A DNA stretch of 62,383 nt from Treponema sp. (GCA_024680155.1 JAILCM010000136.1:1-62383), one strand, 5' to 3'; counted from the stretch's first letter, positions 1 through 9,488 are shown. The notes: generated by a model from the sequence alone, not told the origin. A program made the numbers and translations.

Positions 1-227
1 GCCTTTGCAAGCTGGTCGGCACAGGAAGTAGGGCGTCTTCCGCAGGTGTTTCCGGCTAATTTTGCGGCAATGTCTTCGGCTTTCATTCCGTCAAGAAGTT
101 TCGAAATTGCCTTTAAGTTTCCGTTGCAGCCACCGTCAAAAGCAATGTTTGTAATAATTCCGTTTTCATCTTTGTCAAAAGTGATTGTCTGTGCGCAAAC
201 ATTCTGTGTTTTGTATGTGTGTGTCAT
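1..227 (-). CDS. TSCPD-domain protein (TIGR03905-like), truncated by window edge
   Basis: Reverse-strand translation MTHTYKTQNVCAQTITFDKDENGIITNIAFDGGCNGNLKAISKLLDGMKAEDIAAKLAGNTCGRRPTSCADQLAKA; Cys pattern and TSC-D motif; runs off the window edge. Confidence 0.75.
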   Translation of the reverse strand, partial: MTHTYKTQNVCAQTITFDKDENGIITNIAFDGGCNGNLKAISKLLDGMKAEDIAAKLAGNTCGRRPTSCADQLAK

Positions 228-281
228 AATTTCCTCCAAAGGCGCACCAAAAATATAATGCGCCCTGTTTATTCAATTCGT

Positions 282-761
282 TTATTTTGCCAAAGCTTCT
301 TTTACAAATTCATCAATTTTTTCTGGAGTATCAGTTGGAGCAAAACGATTGATTACAGTGCCATCACGAGCAACCAGGAATTTTGTAAAGTTCCACTTAA
401 TTCTTGACCCCATTTTACCTTTTTGTTCTTTTTTAAGGAAGGTGTAGAGCGGACTTTCATTTTTACCGTTTACATCAATTTTTGCAAACTGAGGGAAAGT
501 AATTCCAAAGCGGCCTGTACAGAAAGAATGAATTTCTTCATCCGAACCTGGAGCCTGTCCTGCAAACTGATTACATGGAAAATCAAGAATTTCAAGTCCT
601 TCGTTCTGATATTTTTCGTACAAATCCTGAAGTCCGTCGTACTGTGGTGTAAAGCCGCATCCTGTTGCAGTATTTACAACCAAAAGAACTTTGCCTTCGT
701 AGTTTTTAAGTGAAACATCACTTCCGTCCTGTGCTTTTACCGAAAAATCATAAATACTCAT
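282..761 (-). CDS. Glutathione peroxidase (Cys-type)
   Basis: NTATGCGFTPQY active-site motif, FPCNQFAGQAPGS, WNFTKFLV motifs. Confidence 0.93.
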   Translation of the reverse strand: MSIYDFSVKAQDGSDVSLKNYEGKVLLVVNTATGCGFTPQYDGLQDLYEKYQNEGLEILDFPCNQFAGQAPGSDEEIHSFCTGRFGITFPQFAKIDVNGKNESPLYTFLKKEQKGKMGSRIKWNFTKFLVARDGTVINRFAPTDTPEKIDEFVKEALAK

Positions 762-783
762 TGTTTTACTCCTTATTGTTTGT

Positions 784-801
784 AATTAAATTGTGTACAA
801 T
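784..801. promoter_or_regulatory. Putative OhrR-family operator, copy 1
   Basis: AATTAAATTGTGTACAAT, exact 18-nt repeat of 843-860, with palindromic core ATTGTGTACAAT. Confidence 0.6.
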
Positions 802-842
802 CTAAATCTGATATAAATATACACATAAGTATTGATTTTGTC

Positions 843-860
843 AATTAAATTGTGTACAAT
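843..860. promoter_or_regulatory. Putative OhrR-family operator, copy 2
   Basis: Exact 18-nt repeat of 784-801, upstream of the MarR/OhrR-family gene. Confidence 0.6.
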
Positions 861-896
861 TATTTCAGTTTTTTAAGATTTTTTTTGGAGCTTAAT

Positions 897-1376
897 ATGG
901 ATGTAGAATTTGAAAAATCACAAAATAATGAGGAACCATGGATTCCCGAAGGTTTTAATCCGCTTTCACTGGATAATCAACTTTGTTTTGCATTGTATGT
1001 TTGTTCAAAAGAAATAATCCGCCGCTATAATCCAATTCTGGAACCGCTTGGACTAACTTATACATCCTATATTACGCTGCTTGGGCTTTGGGAAAAAGAT
1101 GATATTACGGTAAAGGAACTTGGACAAAAACTTTTTCTTGATTCTGGAACATTGACTCCGCTTTTAAAAAAGATGGAGATTCAGGGACTTGTAAAACGAA
1201 CCCGCAGCAACAAGGATGAACGCACTGTATATGTAAGACTTACGGAAGAAGGAAGGGCAATGCGTTCAAAATGTCAGGATATTCCGCGCCAGATGATGTG
1301 CTACAATTTTCTTGATTTGAATAAAGCAGGCGATTTACTGCAAAGTCTTCATTCAATTATGGAGAAAATGCAGTAG
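897..1376 (+). CDS. MarR/OhrR-family peroxide-responsive transcriptional regulator
   Basis: MarR wHTH; LDNQLCFALYVCSKE matches the reactive-Cys region of OhrR; ATG at 897 preceded by TTTGGAG, preferred over the 852 ORF start. Confidence 0.85.
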   Translation: MDVEFEKSQNNEEPWIPEGFNPLSLDNQLCFALYVCSKEIIRRYNPILEPLGLTYTSYITLLGLWEKDDITVKELGQKLFLDSGTLTPLLKKMEIQGLVKRTRSNKDERTVYVRLTEEGRAMRSKCQDIPRQMMCYNFLDLNKAGDLLQSLHSIMEKMQ

Positions 1377-1413
1377 TTCAGGTTCCGGCCTTATTTGTAA
1401 CAATTGTATTTTT

Positions 1414-2337
1414 TTAGACCTTGCTTACGCCGTCGCATTTTTCAACTGTATCAATTGAACCGTCATCGTTGTATTTAAATTCTGCAACGCAAACACTTCG
1501 GTGGAAAAGGTTTCCTCCAGGAAGCTGGCCTGTATGGTAGAAAAGATAAGAATGGTCTTTAAAATCAGCAATTCCAGGATGATTTGTAAAAACTCCGTCT
1601 TTATCAGTCATAAGAACACCACCGTACACCCAGGGACCAGTTGGCGATTTTGAAGTAGAGTAGGCAAGATGTTCAATGTGTTTTCCTTCTTCAAAAGCAG
1701 CGTAAACCATGTAGTAAAGATTATTTCTTTTGTAGAACCATGGACCTTCACCGTAAGAAGTTCCTGTATCGTGACTTCCTTTTGCAAAAGATTCAACAGT
1801 CATAGGAATTTTTACAACGCCAACTTCTTTGTTATACGAAATCATATCTTCATTTAAAAGAACATAACGCAATTCCGGGTTTCCACAATAAAGATAAGCC
1901 TGTCCATCATCATCAATATAAACTGTAGGATCAATATCGTTCCAGTCGCCTTCATCTACAAGAGGGTAGCCTAAATCGGTGAATGGACCTTCCGGTTTAT
2001 CTGAAAGTCCAACTGCAATTGCAATTCCGCCGTTTTTTTTGTGAACAGGGCAGTAAAGATAAAATTTTCCGTTGCGTTCAATTGCCTGTGGTGCCCAAGC
2101 TCTGTCTTCCGCCCAAGCTATATCTTCAATAGAAAAGATTTTTCCGTGGTCAGTCCAGTTTACCATGTCTTTTGTAGAAAAACAGCGCCAGTCATTCATT
2201 GTGTAAAAATCATTTATAAGAACATCTTCATCGTGGGTGGTGTACAAATAAAGTGTATCTTTGTAAACCATTGGAGCCGGGTCAGCTGTATAAATATCCT
2301 TTATGATTGGATTTTTGTGAAAAGTTTTTTCTTCCAT
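1414..2337 (-). CDS. Glycoside hydrolase family 43 protein (arabinosidase/xylosidase-like)
   Basis: GH43 blade motifs ADPAPMVYKDTLYLYTTHDE, DIDPTVYIDDDGQAYLYCG, EGPWFYKRNNLYYMVYA. Confidence 0.88.
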   Translation of the reverse strand: MEEKTFHKNPIIKDIYTADPAPMVYKDTLYLYTTHDEDVLINDFYTMNDWRCFSTKDMVNWTDHGKIFSIEDIAWAEDRAWAPQAIERNGKFYLYCPVHKKNGGIAIAVGLSDKPEGPFTDLGYPLVDEGDWNDIDPTVYIDDDGQAYLYCGNPELRYVLLNEDMISYNKEVGVVKIPMTVESFAKGSHDTGTSYGEGPWFYKRNNLYYMVYAAFEEGKHIEHLAYSTSKSPTGPWVYGGVLMTDKDGVFTNHPGIADFKDHSYLFYHTGQLPGGNLFHRSVCVAEFKYNDDGSIDTVEKCDGVSKV

Positions 2338-2367
2338 TTTTTGCTTCCTTTTTTTTTGAGTAAAGTT

Positions 2368-2994
2368 TTATTTTTTGTAGAACGTTACTGCATTTCCTTC
2401 TTTTTTCTTGCTTGTGTAAGTGCATTGGTCTGCAAGTTTATACAAGTCTTTGAAGTTTAGATTTTTTTTACCATTATGACAATATGCACCAACGCTCACA
2501 TAGATTTTTCGTTCACCAAGTTCTTCGGTGATTTTGTCCATTACATTATATAGCGCTTTTTGTGCGTCGGAACTTGATTCTTTTGTTACCGAATCTACAA
2601 ATTCTGAACTTGTTATGCGCGAAAAAGTATTTGTTTTTAAATCAATATCATACATTGACTCGTAAATATCAGCGATTGTTTGCAATCTTACGTTCAGATT
2701 ATTTGTGATTAGATTTTTGCGGGTGATATTTACAGAAACAATAAGAATTACAAAAGACGATAATATTACGGCTAAAAATGATGCGCCCATAATGTGATGA
2801 AGCGGCCTGTATAATTTGTTTGCGTTTATGGCCGATATGCTGTGCCAGCCGCAGTCTTTTACTGATTTATAAAATGAGTAACAACCTTGCGAAAGTGTTG
2901 CCGCTGTTATTATTATTACTAATACTAACGCTAGAAAATTTTTTAATCCGAGATGAAATAATGTCGTAAAAAAAGAAAATTCTTTATTTCGCAT
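2368..2994 (-). CDS. Short membrane protein with sensor-like segments and a C-terminal GGDEF-domain tail (no GGDEF motif); probable deletion derivative of a diguanylate cyclase
   Basis: GWHSISAINANKLY looks like a Cache-domain end; YVSVGAYCHNGKK...LYKLADQCTYTSKKKEGNAVTFY resembles the terminal part of GGDEF domains. Confidence 0.5.
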   Translation of the reverse strand: MRNKEFSFFTTLFHLGLKNFLALVLVIIITAATLSQGCYSFYKSVKDCGWHSISAINANKLYRPLHHIMGASFLAVILSSFVILIVSVNITRKNLITNNLNVRLQTIADIYESMYDIDLKTNTFSRITSSEFVDSVTKESSSDAQKALYNVMDKITEELGERKIYVSVGAYCHNGKKNLNFKDLYKLADQCTYTSKKKEGNAVTFYKK

Positions 2995-3037
2995 ATTATT
3001 TTTTCATTTTCTAAAACAATTCGTCTCTGTAAAAGAA

Positions 3038-3817
3038 TTAGCCCAGCGCAACATCCAGAATCATCATTAGTGCAAAACCAAGCATGAAAGTTATGGTGCC
3101 CCAATTTGAATGTTCTCCTTCTGCCATTTCGGGAATAAGTTCTTCTATTACAACGTAAATCATTGCACCTGCCGCAAAACTTAAAAAGTAGGGAAGAACC
3201 GGCATTACAAGATTTGCAAGAAGGATTGTAATAATTCCTGCTACGGGTTCAACAACTCCAGATAAAATTCCATACCAGCAGGATCGCGCTTTTGAAAGCC
3301 CTTTTGAATGAAGCGGCATTGAAATTATTGCACCTTCCGGAAAATTTTGAATTGCAATTCCAAGAGCAAGAGAAAGGGCACCTGCTTCTGTAATTTGAGC
3401 CGAACCAGAAGCCCATCCTGCATATAAGATTCCAACTGCCATACCTTCAGGAATATTGTGAAGCGTAACGGCAAGAACCATCATTGTTGTTTTTTGGAGA
3501 TTTGTTTTTGGACCTTCTTCACTTTCGTCTAAGTGCATGTGGGGAACAGTTTTATCAAGAATTAAAAGGAAAATCATTCCTATGCAAAAGCCTACTGCTG
3601 CTGGAACAAATGCAAACTTTCCACGGTCAGCTGCCATTTCCATAGAAGGAATTAAAAGACTCCATACAGATGCCGCAACCATAACTCCGGCCGCAAAGCC
3701 CGAAAGCATTTTTTGAATGCGGGAATCCAGTTCTTTTTTCATAAAGAAAACCAGAACAGAACCGAGCACAGTTCCCAAAAATGGAATTAAAAGACCTCTT
3801 GCAATTATAAAGTTCAT
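3038..3817 (-). CDS. ZIP-family metal transporter (ZupT-like)
   Basis: LHNIPEGMAVG and NFPEGAIISMPL ZIP signatures, multiple TM helices. Confidence 0.9.
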   Translation of the reverse strand: MNFIIARGLLIPFLGTVLGSVLVFFMKKELDSRIQKMLSGFAAGVMVAASVWSLLIPSMEMAADRGKFAFVPAAVGFCIGMIFLLILDKTVPHMHLDESEEGPKTNLQKTTMMVLAVTLHNIPEGMAVGILYAGWASGSAQITEAGALSLALGIAIQNFPEGAIISMPLHSKGLSKARSCWYGILSGVVEPVAGIITILLANLVMPVLPYFLSFAAGAMIYVVIEELIPEMAEGEHSNWGTITFMLGFALMMILDVALG

Positions 3818-3922
3818 TTTACCTTCGTTTCCTGCTTTTTTCTTATTATATACAAAAGAGCCTGCTTTTTGAAGAAGTTATGTATTAATGTAGAGCTTGA
3901 ATTTTAGGATTTGCGGATGTTT

Positions 3923-6388
3923 TTATTTTTCGTGCATATTGTATTCGGTGTCTTCGTCTATCATTTGAATCATTATTTTTGCAAGATTTGGATCAAACTG
4001 AGTTCCGGCACCTTTCTCAATTTCGGTCCTGACTTTTTCTTGAGGCAATATATTTCTGTAGCTTCGTCGGCTCGTCATTGCATCGTAGGCATCGGCTACG
4101 GCAATAATTCGGGCTTCTTCTGGAATTGCTTCTCCTTTTAAGCCATCTGGATATCCGCCACCACTGTATCGTTCGTGATGCCATCTTGCACCAATAGAAA
4201 GATTTTCACGGTCTTTTATGGTTCCCAAAATTTCATATCCAATTACAGGATGCTTTTTTATTAATTCATATTCTTCGTCAGTAAGATGTGAAGGTTTATT
4301 AATTACTTCGTCTGGAATTCCAATTTTACCAACGTCGTGCAAAAGTCCCATCATGTAAATTTCATCTTGTTTTGCTTCACTGTAGCCCGCTCTTTCTGCA
4401 ATCATCTTTGCATATTTTGCAACTCTTGAAGAATGTCCGTTTGTATAAGTGTCTTTTGCATCTATGGCGGTTGCAAGAGCTTTTACAACCTGAATATTCA
4501 TCTCTTCCAGTTTTTTACCGTAAACCTGTTCGTTTTTGTAGCCCAAATAATAGAAGAAAGTAATAAGGCAGAAGGTTATAAGAGACATCATTATATTTGT
4601 AAGAAGCTGTGCATATACGTTTTCCAAAAGTTCAGAATTATTAACAACGATTACGTCAATCCATTTTTCCATAATTGGCGAAACAAAGATTGTACATTTT
4701 TCGTTATCAAGATTTGCAGTGAATTTTCCGTATTTTGTGCTAATCATTTTTGCCAGAACATCAGGATTATATATTTCTGTAATATTTCCACCGTTATAAG
4801 CTGATTCTTTGTGTGCAATTATAAATCCGTCTTTATTAATTACCATTCCGTAGCCTTTTCCTGCAATGTCACTGTTTTTTACTAAATCGTTAATGTGACT
4901 TACAATTACATCAAGGCAAATTACATTGTGAACATTTTTAGTTTCTGCTAAAGTTGAAGAAGAAATACTTTTTGCAATTGTTATAACTACAAGTCCAGTC
5001 TGTTCATTAATATAAGGCGCTGCAATTACAACATTTCCATTGGCTTCGATTGCGGTTTTATACCAGCTTTGCGATTCTACAATGCTTTTATCAAGAGGAA
5101 TTTTTGCGGTTCCATCCAGATAAATTCCATTTACATAAGCGTAAATTCCTGTAAAATTCTTTTCAAAGCGGCTGTATTCTTTTTGTGTTTGTTCATAAAG
5201 AAATTGCTGAATGTCTTCAGAAGAATTTCCATTTTGATTCATGTAATCAATAGTGTCTGCGGTAACTCGCAAGGTTGCTTCTGCGTCTGTAAGATAGTTT
5301 TCAAGATGTGCAGAAGTCATTTTTACTTTATTTTCACCGTCTTCAAAAACTCCTGTCACTGCAACTGAATAATATTTTCTTGTATTATAAACGACTGCAA
5401 GGGTCATTAAAATAAAAGTGAAAGCTATAGTAAATAAAAGATTAACTCTGTTGTGATTTTCTTCATTTTTATCTTTTTCGTTATCCTTCTTTTTAGTATT
5501 CTGATGAAAAACTGTAAGCTTATAAAGCATTAATAGAACTAATAACGCAATGATTACAGAAATAAAAAACAGCGTAAAAATAATTACATTTGAATATTTG
5601 TCACCAGTATTTACCGCCTGAATTGATTCTTTTATCCATGCTGCCGTAAAGTAGCCGACAATACAAAGTGTAAAAATCATAAATGATGATAAAGTTTGTA
5701 AAGTTGCATTGAATCTTATATTTGAGGCGTTTGGAGTGTATTTTATAGAAGTTTCAATTTCATAATCGCGCTTCATTCCCCATGCATAAAAGACTGTAAT
5801 TATAGATGCAATAATTTCGCAGTAGAAATATGGATTTGCATAAGTTGCTTTCCAGTCAAAACACGAAGCTGTCCACATTCCATAAGTTAAAATTTCGTAT
5901 GAAAGGATAAAAACTGGTAAAAAAGGAAAATGGGCTCCGTTTTTTCTGTTGCGTATAAAATAGAATAATTCTCCAGAGCAAATAATCATTATAAAAGTTG
6001 TAATTCCAACTTCGTATATATTATTAATAATTCCACCAAATTGCATGTATAAAACAAGCAGAGGAATATTTGTAAGAAGCGGCCATAACGTTATTGGATT
6101 AAGATATTTTCTTCCATGTTCTTTTACACGACAAAGCATTGCAATCAAAAGAACGAAATAACCGATATTCCATCCAAGATTTGCAACAAAACTTGAAACA
6201 TTTGGATATGTGTCCATTACGAGCTGATAAACAGTCCAATAATAATCGCTTAAAAAACGAGCAAGAAAATAAAAAACAAGGTAATGGCAAGTTTTTTTGG
6301 GTGTTTCTATATATTTGAACAGGCAAGCTAAAAGCCCGATTATTGTGCAGAACAACGAAAAGATGTTTTCAAAACTCTCTAATGTCAT
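3923..6388 (-). CDS. Membrane sensor HD-GYP phosphodiesterase (N-terminal multi-TM region, Cache-like domain, C-terminal HD-GYP)
   Basis: GLLHDVGKIGIPDEVINKPSHLTDEEYELIKKHPVIGYEIL and HHERYSGGGYPDGLKGEAIP motifs. Confidence 0.92.
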   Translation of the reverse strand: MTLESFENIFSLFCTIIGLLACLFKYIETPKKTCHYLVFYFLARFLSDYYWTVYQLVMDTYPNVSSFVANLGWNIGYFVLLIAMLCRVKEHGRKYLNPITLWPLLTNIPLLVLYMQFGGIINNIYEVGITTFIMIICSGELFYFIRNRKNGAHFPFLPVFILSYEILTYGMWTASCFDWKATYANPYFYCEIIASIITVFYAWGMKRDYEIETSIKYTPNASNIRFNATLQTLSSFMIFTLCIVGYFTAAWIKESIQAVNTGDKYSNVIIFTLFFISVIIALLVLLMLYKLTVFHQNTKKKDNEKDKNEENHNRVNLLFTIAFTFILMTLAVVYNTRKYYSVAVTGVFEDGENKVKMTSAHLENYLTDAEATLRVTADTIDYMNQNGNSSEDIQQFLYEQTQKEYSRFEKNFTGIYAYVNGIYLDGTAKIPLDKSIVESQSWYKTAIEANGNVVIAAPYINEQTGLVVITIAKSISSSTLAETKNVHNVICLDVIVSHINDLVKNSDIAGKGYGMVINKDGFIIAHKESAYNGGNITEIYNPDVLAKMISTKYGKFTANLDNEKCTIFVSPIMEKWIDVIVVNNSELLENVYAQLLTNIMMSLITFCLITFFYYLGYKNEQVYGKKLEEMNIQVVKALATAIDAKDTYTNGHSSRVAKYAKMIAERAGYSEAKQDEIYMMGLLHDVGKIGIPDEVINKPSHLTDEEYELIKKHPVIGYEILGTIKDRENLSIGARWHHERYSGGGYPDGLKGEAIPEEARIIAVADAYDAMTSRRSYRNILPQEKVRTEIEKGAGTQFDPNLAKIMIQMIDEDTEYNMHEK

Positions 6389-6394
6389 AACTTT

Positions 6395-6431
6395 TTTACC
6401 CTCGAATTTATTTTAACATAGCGAGGGTAAA
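6395..6431 (-). promoter_or_regulatory. Perfect 10-bp inverted repeat in the 5' leader of the HD-GYP gene, overlapping a candidate Shine-Dalgarno
   Basis: TTTACCCTCG (6395-6404) and CGAGGGTAAA (6422-6431); on the minus strand GAGGG lies 10 nt before ATG 6388. Confidence 0.55.
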
Positions 6432-6498
6432 TGTAAAGTATATCAGTTGCAAGATTTTTCTTGTTCGCGGAATTGTGAAAAAAGATTTTAGTTTTATA

Positions 6499-7107
6499 TT
6501 ATATTTTACCCATAATTTTCTCCACAAATAAGCCGTGATGATTGCAATAGGCATAAATAGATTTTATACGTGCCCGCTTGAATCTGGCTTCGGCTGTTTG
6601 TTCCGGATAAAGTTTTGTAAGATGAATTCCATTGTCCGTAACCGCTGCAATAAACGAAATATAATGTTCTTTTGTCATAGGATGATTCAACTGAACGTAA
6701 ATTTCATCTTCAACTGGTTCAACGTGCATTTTGTGTGCTGAATCTTCTGTATCGGCAGTTTCTGCTTCCAAAGGGGGCAGGGTAATTCCGCAACAGCTGA
6801 TTATAGTTTCTCCAATTGAATAGATTACATTTCCACAAACTGGGCAAACATAAAATTTTGCCTTTTGCATATTAGAAACTTTGTTTTTATTCCGAATACA
6901 TTCACCCGACAAAAGTTCAATCACCGAAATGTCCAATGCTTTTGCCAACGGTTCAATAAGACTTATATCCGGAAATCCAAGTCCTGTTTCCCATTTGCTT
7001 ACGGCTTTTCCTGTTACGTTGATTTTTGCCGCAAGTTCTTCCTGTGTCATTTTTTTGTTTTCGCGCAAGTTTTTAATTACGCTTCCTGTAATGTAATTGT
7101 CAATCAT
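6499..7107 (-). CDS. XRE-family HTH regulator fused to a desulfoferrodoxin (desulforedoxin + superoxide reductase)-like module
   Basis: XRE HTH MTQEELAAKINVTGKAVSKWE; FYVCPVCGNVIYSIGETIISCCG resembles a desulforedoxin site; HPMTKEHYISFI and YCNHHGLF resemble SOR iron ligands. Confidence 0.82.
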   Translation of the reverse strand: MIDNYITGSVIKNLRENKKMTQEELAAKINVTGKAVSKWETGLGFPDISLIEPLAKALDISVIELLSGECIRNKNKVSNMQKAKFYVCPVCGNVIYSIGETIISCCGITLPPLEAETADTEDSAHKMHVEPVEDEIYVQLNHPMTKEHYISFIAAVTDNGIHLTKLYPEQTAEARFKRARIKSIYAYCNHHGLFVEKIMGKI

Positions 7108-7310
7108 TTTTCTGACCTCCTGTTTTTACTCTAACACAGGTGCAATCTAAACACTACCTACGCATCGTGGAATAAAATTTTTCTAAAATCGGTTTTTATA
7201 AAATGAATTATTATAGAATAGAATTATTTAAACTGTGTTATAATTGTTATAATTATACAATAAATGTATGCAAAAAAAATAAAATTATATAGTGAGCATA
7301 GGAGGCTCAA

Positions 7311-9446
7311 ATGCGGTTTGGATTAAAGTTCAAAATAATTATTTTTGTTGTTATTTTGATAAACCTTGCAGTTATTGCAATTGGTCTTTTTGCACGTGCT
7401 GAATTGTCAAAGTCAATTTCAAGAGATACTCAGCAGATTATGGAATTGAATGCACAAAAATCAGCACAAATTTTGAAGGATGTTAATAAAAAGGAATTCT
7501 ATCTTCTGGAATCTATTGCAAATCTTCCTTTTATTCGTGATGAAACAGTTTCTTTGGAAGATAAAGTTGCACAATTAGCAGCTGTTGCTCTTGCAGATCC
7601 TGTTCATTTTGAAAATCTTGCTTTTTATAATGAAGAAGGTATTTGTATTCGCCCGGATGGTGTTTATGTTGATGTTCATGATGTTGATTTCTTTATTCAG
7701 ACAATTTCCGGCAAACGCTTTATTATAGATCCTCTTCCAAAGAGTTATATGATTGAAGGTGCTTCTGATGACACGATTATGTTCTATTGTATTCCTGTTT
7801 ACGGTCAAAGAACAAACAAACCAATCGGTATTTTGTCATCAATGGTAAATGGTGCAGATGTTTATAACCTTTCAGAATCAATTCTTATTGGTAAGAACTC
7901 TCATCCATTAATCATTTCTACTGGTTCTGCAATGCCAATTGGTCCTACAACTTATGATGGAATGACAGCCGAAGATATTGATGCAATGCAGGCAAATGGT
8001 GGAAAAGCTGCAGAAAACGATGGTCCAAAAAATCCTTGGGATGTGATGATGGATTCTGTTATTGCAGGAAACACTGGTTATGAAGTTCTTGTTGAACCTT
8101 TCTCAAACGAAAAGAAAGTTGTTGCTTATATGCCTGTTGGGGACGAAAGTGGCTGGGCTGTTGTTTGTGCAGTTCCGTATAATGAATATTATGACAGTCT
8201 TAATAGGGTTACAAACGTAATTATTATTTCAATTATTGTTGCTGCTATTATTGTAATATTTGCAACATTCATTCTTGTTTCGGCTCTTATTAAACCGTTA
8301 AGTTTTGTAAAAACAACAATTGATGATATTTCTTCAGGTGATGCAGATCTTACAAAGCGAATTGACATAAAATTAAACGATGAAATTGGTGATGTTGTTG
8401 TTGGATTTAATAAGTTTACCGAAAAACTCCAGACAATTATTGCTCAGGTAAAAACTTCCCGCGATACTCTTGGAAATGCAGGTTTAGCACTTGATTCTTC
8501 TACTCAAAATACTGCAGGTTCAATTGATGAAATTCTTACAAGTATTGATTCAGTTCACACTCAGATTAATAATCAGTCTAAATCGGTTCAGCAGACTGCT
8601 GGTGCTGTAAACGAAATTGCAAGCAATATTGAATCTTTGGGAACAATGATTGAACGTCAGTCTTCTCAAGTTTCTGATGCTTCTGCCGCAATTGAACAGA
8701 TGATTGGAAATATTAAATCTGTAAACGTTTCTATGGAAAAAATGTCTGACTCTTTTGATGGACTTGCAAATTCAGCACAGTCTGGTATTCAAATGCAGTT
8801 GAACGTAAATACAATTATCGAAGACATTAAAAACCAGAGTGAAACCTTGCAGGATGCAAATACTGCGATTGCGGCTATTGCAGAACAGACAAATCTTCTT
8901 GCAATGAATGCGGCAATTGAAGCGGCTCATGCGGGCGAAGCTGGAAAAGGATTCTCAGTTGTTGCTGATGAAATTCGTAAACTTTCAGAAACTTCATCTT
9001 CTCAGTCTAAGACAATTGGAAATCAGTTGAATAATATTAAGGCTTCAATTGACAGTGTTGTTTCGGCTTCGGAAGAATCTAACAGGGCATTCCAGTCTGT
9101 ATCAAATAAAATTACAGATACAGAACAACTTGTTCGCCAGATTCAGGCTGCAATGGAAGAACAGAATACTGGTTCTATGCAGATTTCAAATGCGCTCCAT
9201 TCTATGAACGATTCTACAATTGAAGTAAAAACTGCCAGTGTAGAAATGTCTCAGGGAAACAAGGCAATTTTGGAAGAAGTTCGCAATCTTCAGAATGCAA
9301 CTGGCATTATGCAGACTAGTGTAGAAGAAATGACTACTGGTGCCCGCAAAATTAAGGAAACTGGTATTGCCTTGCGTGATATTTCTGAACGAATGAAGCA
9401 GTCAATTGATGAAATTGGTGGCCAGATTGATAAATTCAAAGTTTAA
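7311..9446 (+). CDS. Methyl-accepting chemotaxis protein (Cache + HAMP + MCP signaling)
   Basis: Signalling hairpin IAAIAEQTNLLAMNAAIEAAHAGEAGKGFSVVADEIRKLSE; two TM segments; HAMP. Confidence 0.95.
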   Translation: MRFGLKFKIIIFVVILINLAVIAIGLFARAELSKSISRDTQQIMELNAQKSAQILKDVNKKEFYLLESIANLPFIRDETVSLEDKVAQLAAVALADPVHFENLAFYNEEGICIRPDGVYVDVHDVDFFIQTISGKRFIIDPLPKSYMIEGASDDTIMFYCIPVYGQRTNKPIGILSSMVNGADVYNLSESILIGKNSHPLIISTGSAMPIGPTTYDGMTAEDIDAMQANGGKAAENDGPKNPWDVMMDSVIAGNTGYEVLVEPFSNEKKVVAYMPVGDESGWAVVCAVPYNEYYDSLNRVTNVIIISIIVAAIIVIFATFILVSALIKPLSFVKTTIDDISSGDADLTKRIDIKLNDEIGDVVVGFNKFTEKLQTIIAQVKTSRDTLGNAGLALDSSTQNTAGSIDEILTSIDSVHTQINNQSKSVQQTAGAVNEIASNIESLGTMIERQSSQVSDASAAIEQMIGNIKSVNVSMEKMSDSFDGLANSAQSGIQMQLNVNTIIEDIKNQSETLQDANTAIAAIAEQTNLLAMNAAIEAAHAGEAGKGFSVVADEIRKLSETSSSQSKTIGNQLNNIKASIDSVVSASEESNRAFQSVSNKITDTEQLVRQIQAAMEEQNTGSMQISNALHSMNDSTIEVKTASVEMSQGNKAILEEVRNLQNATGIMQTSVEEMTTGARKIKETGIALRDISERMKQSIDEIGGQIDKFKV

Positions 9447-9488
9447 GGTGGAAAAAATCTATCTGTTAAATTTTTACGCTTAAACAAA

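Noticed and set aside
46-258. 70-aa plus-strand ORF at the window start
   Set aside because: Antisense to the TSCPD-domain protein, which has a recognisable motif.
282-761. Possible selenocysteine glutathione peroxidase
   Set aside because: The active-site codon encodes Cys (TGCGFTPQY); no in-frame TGA.
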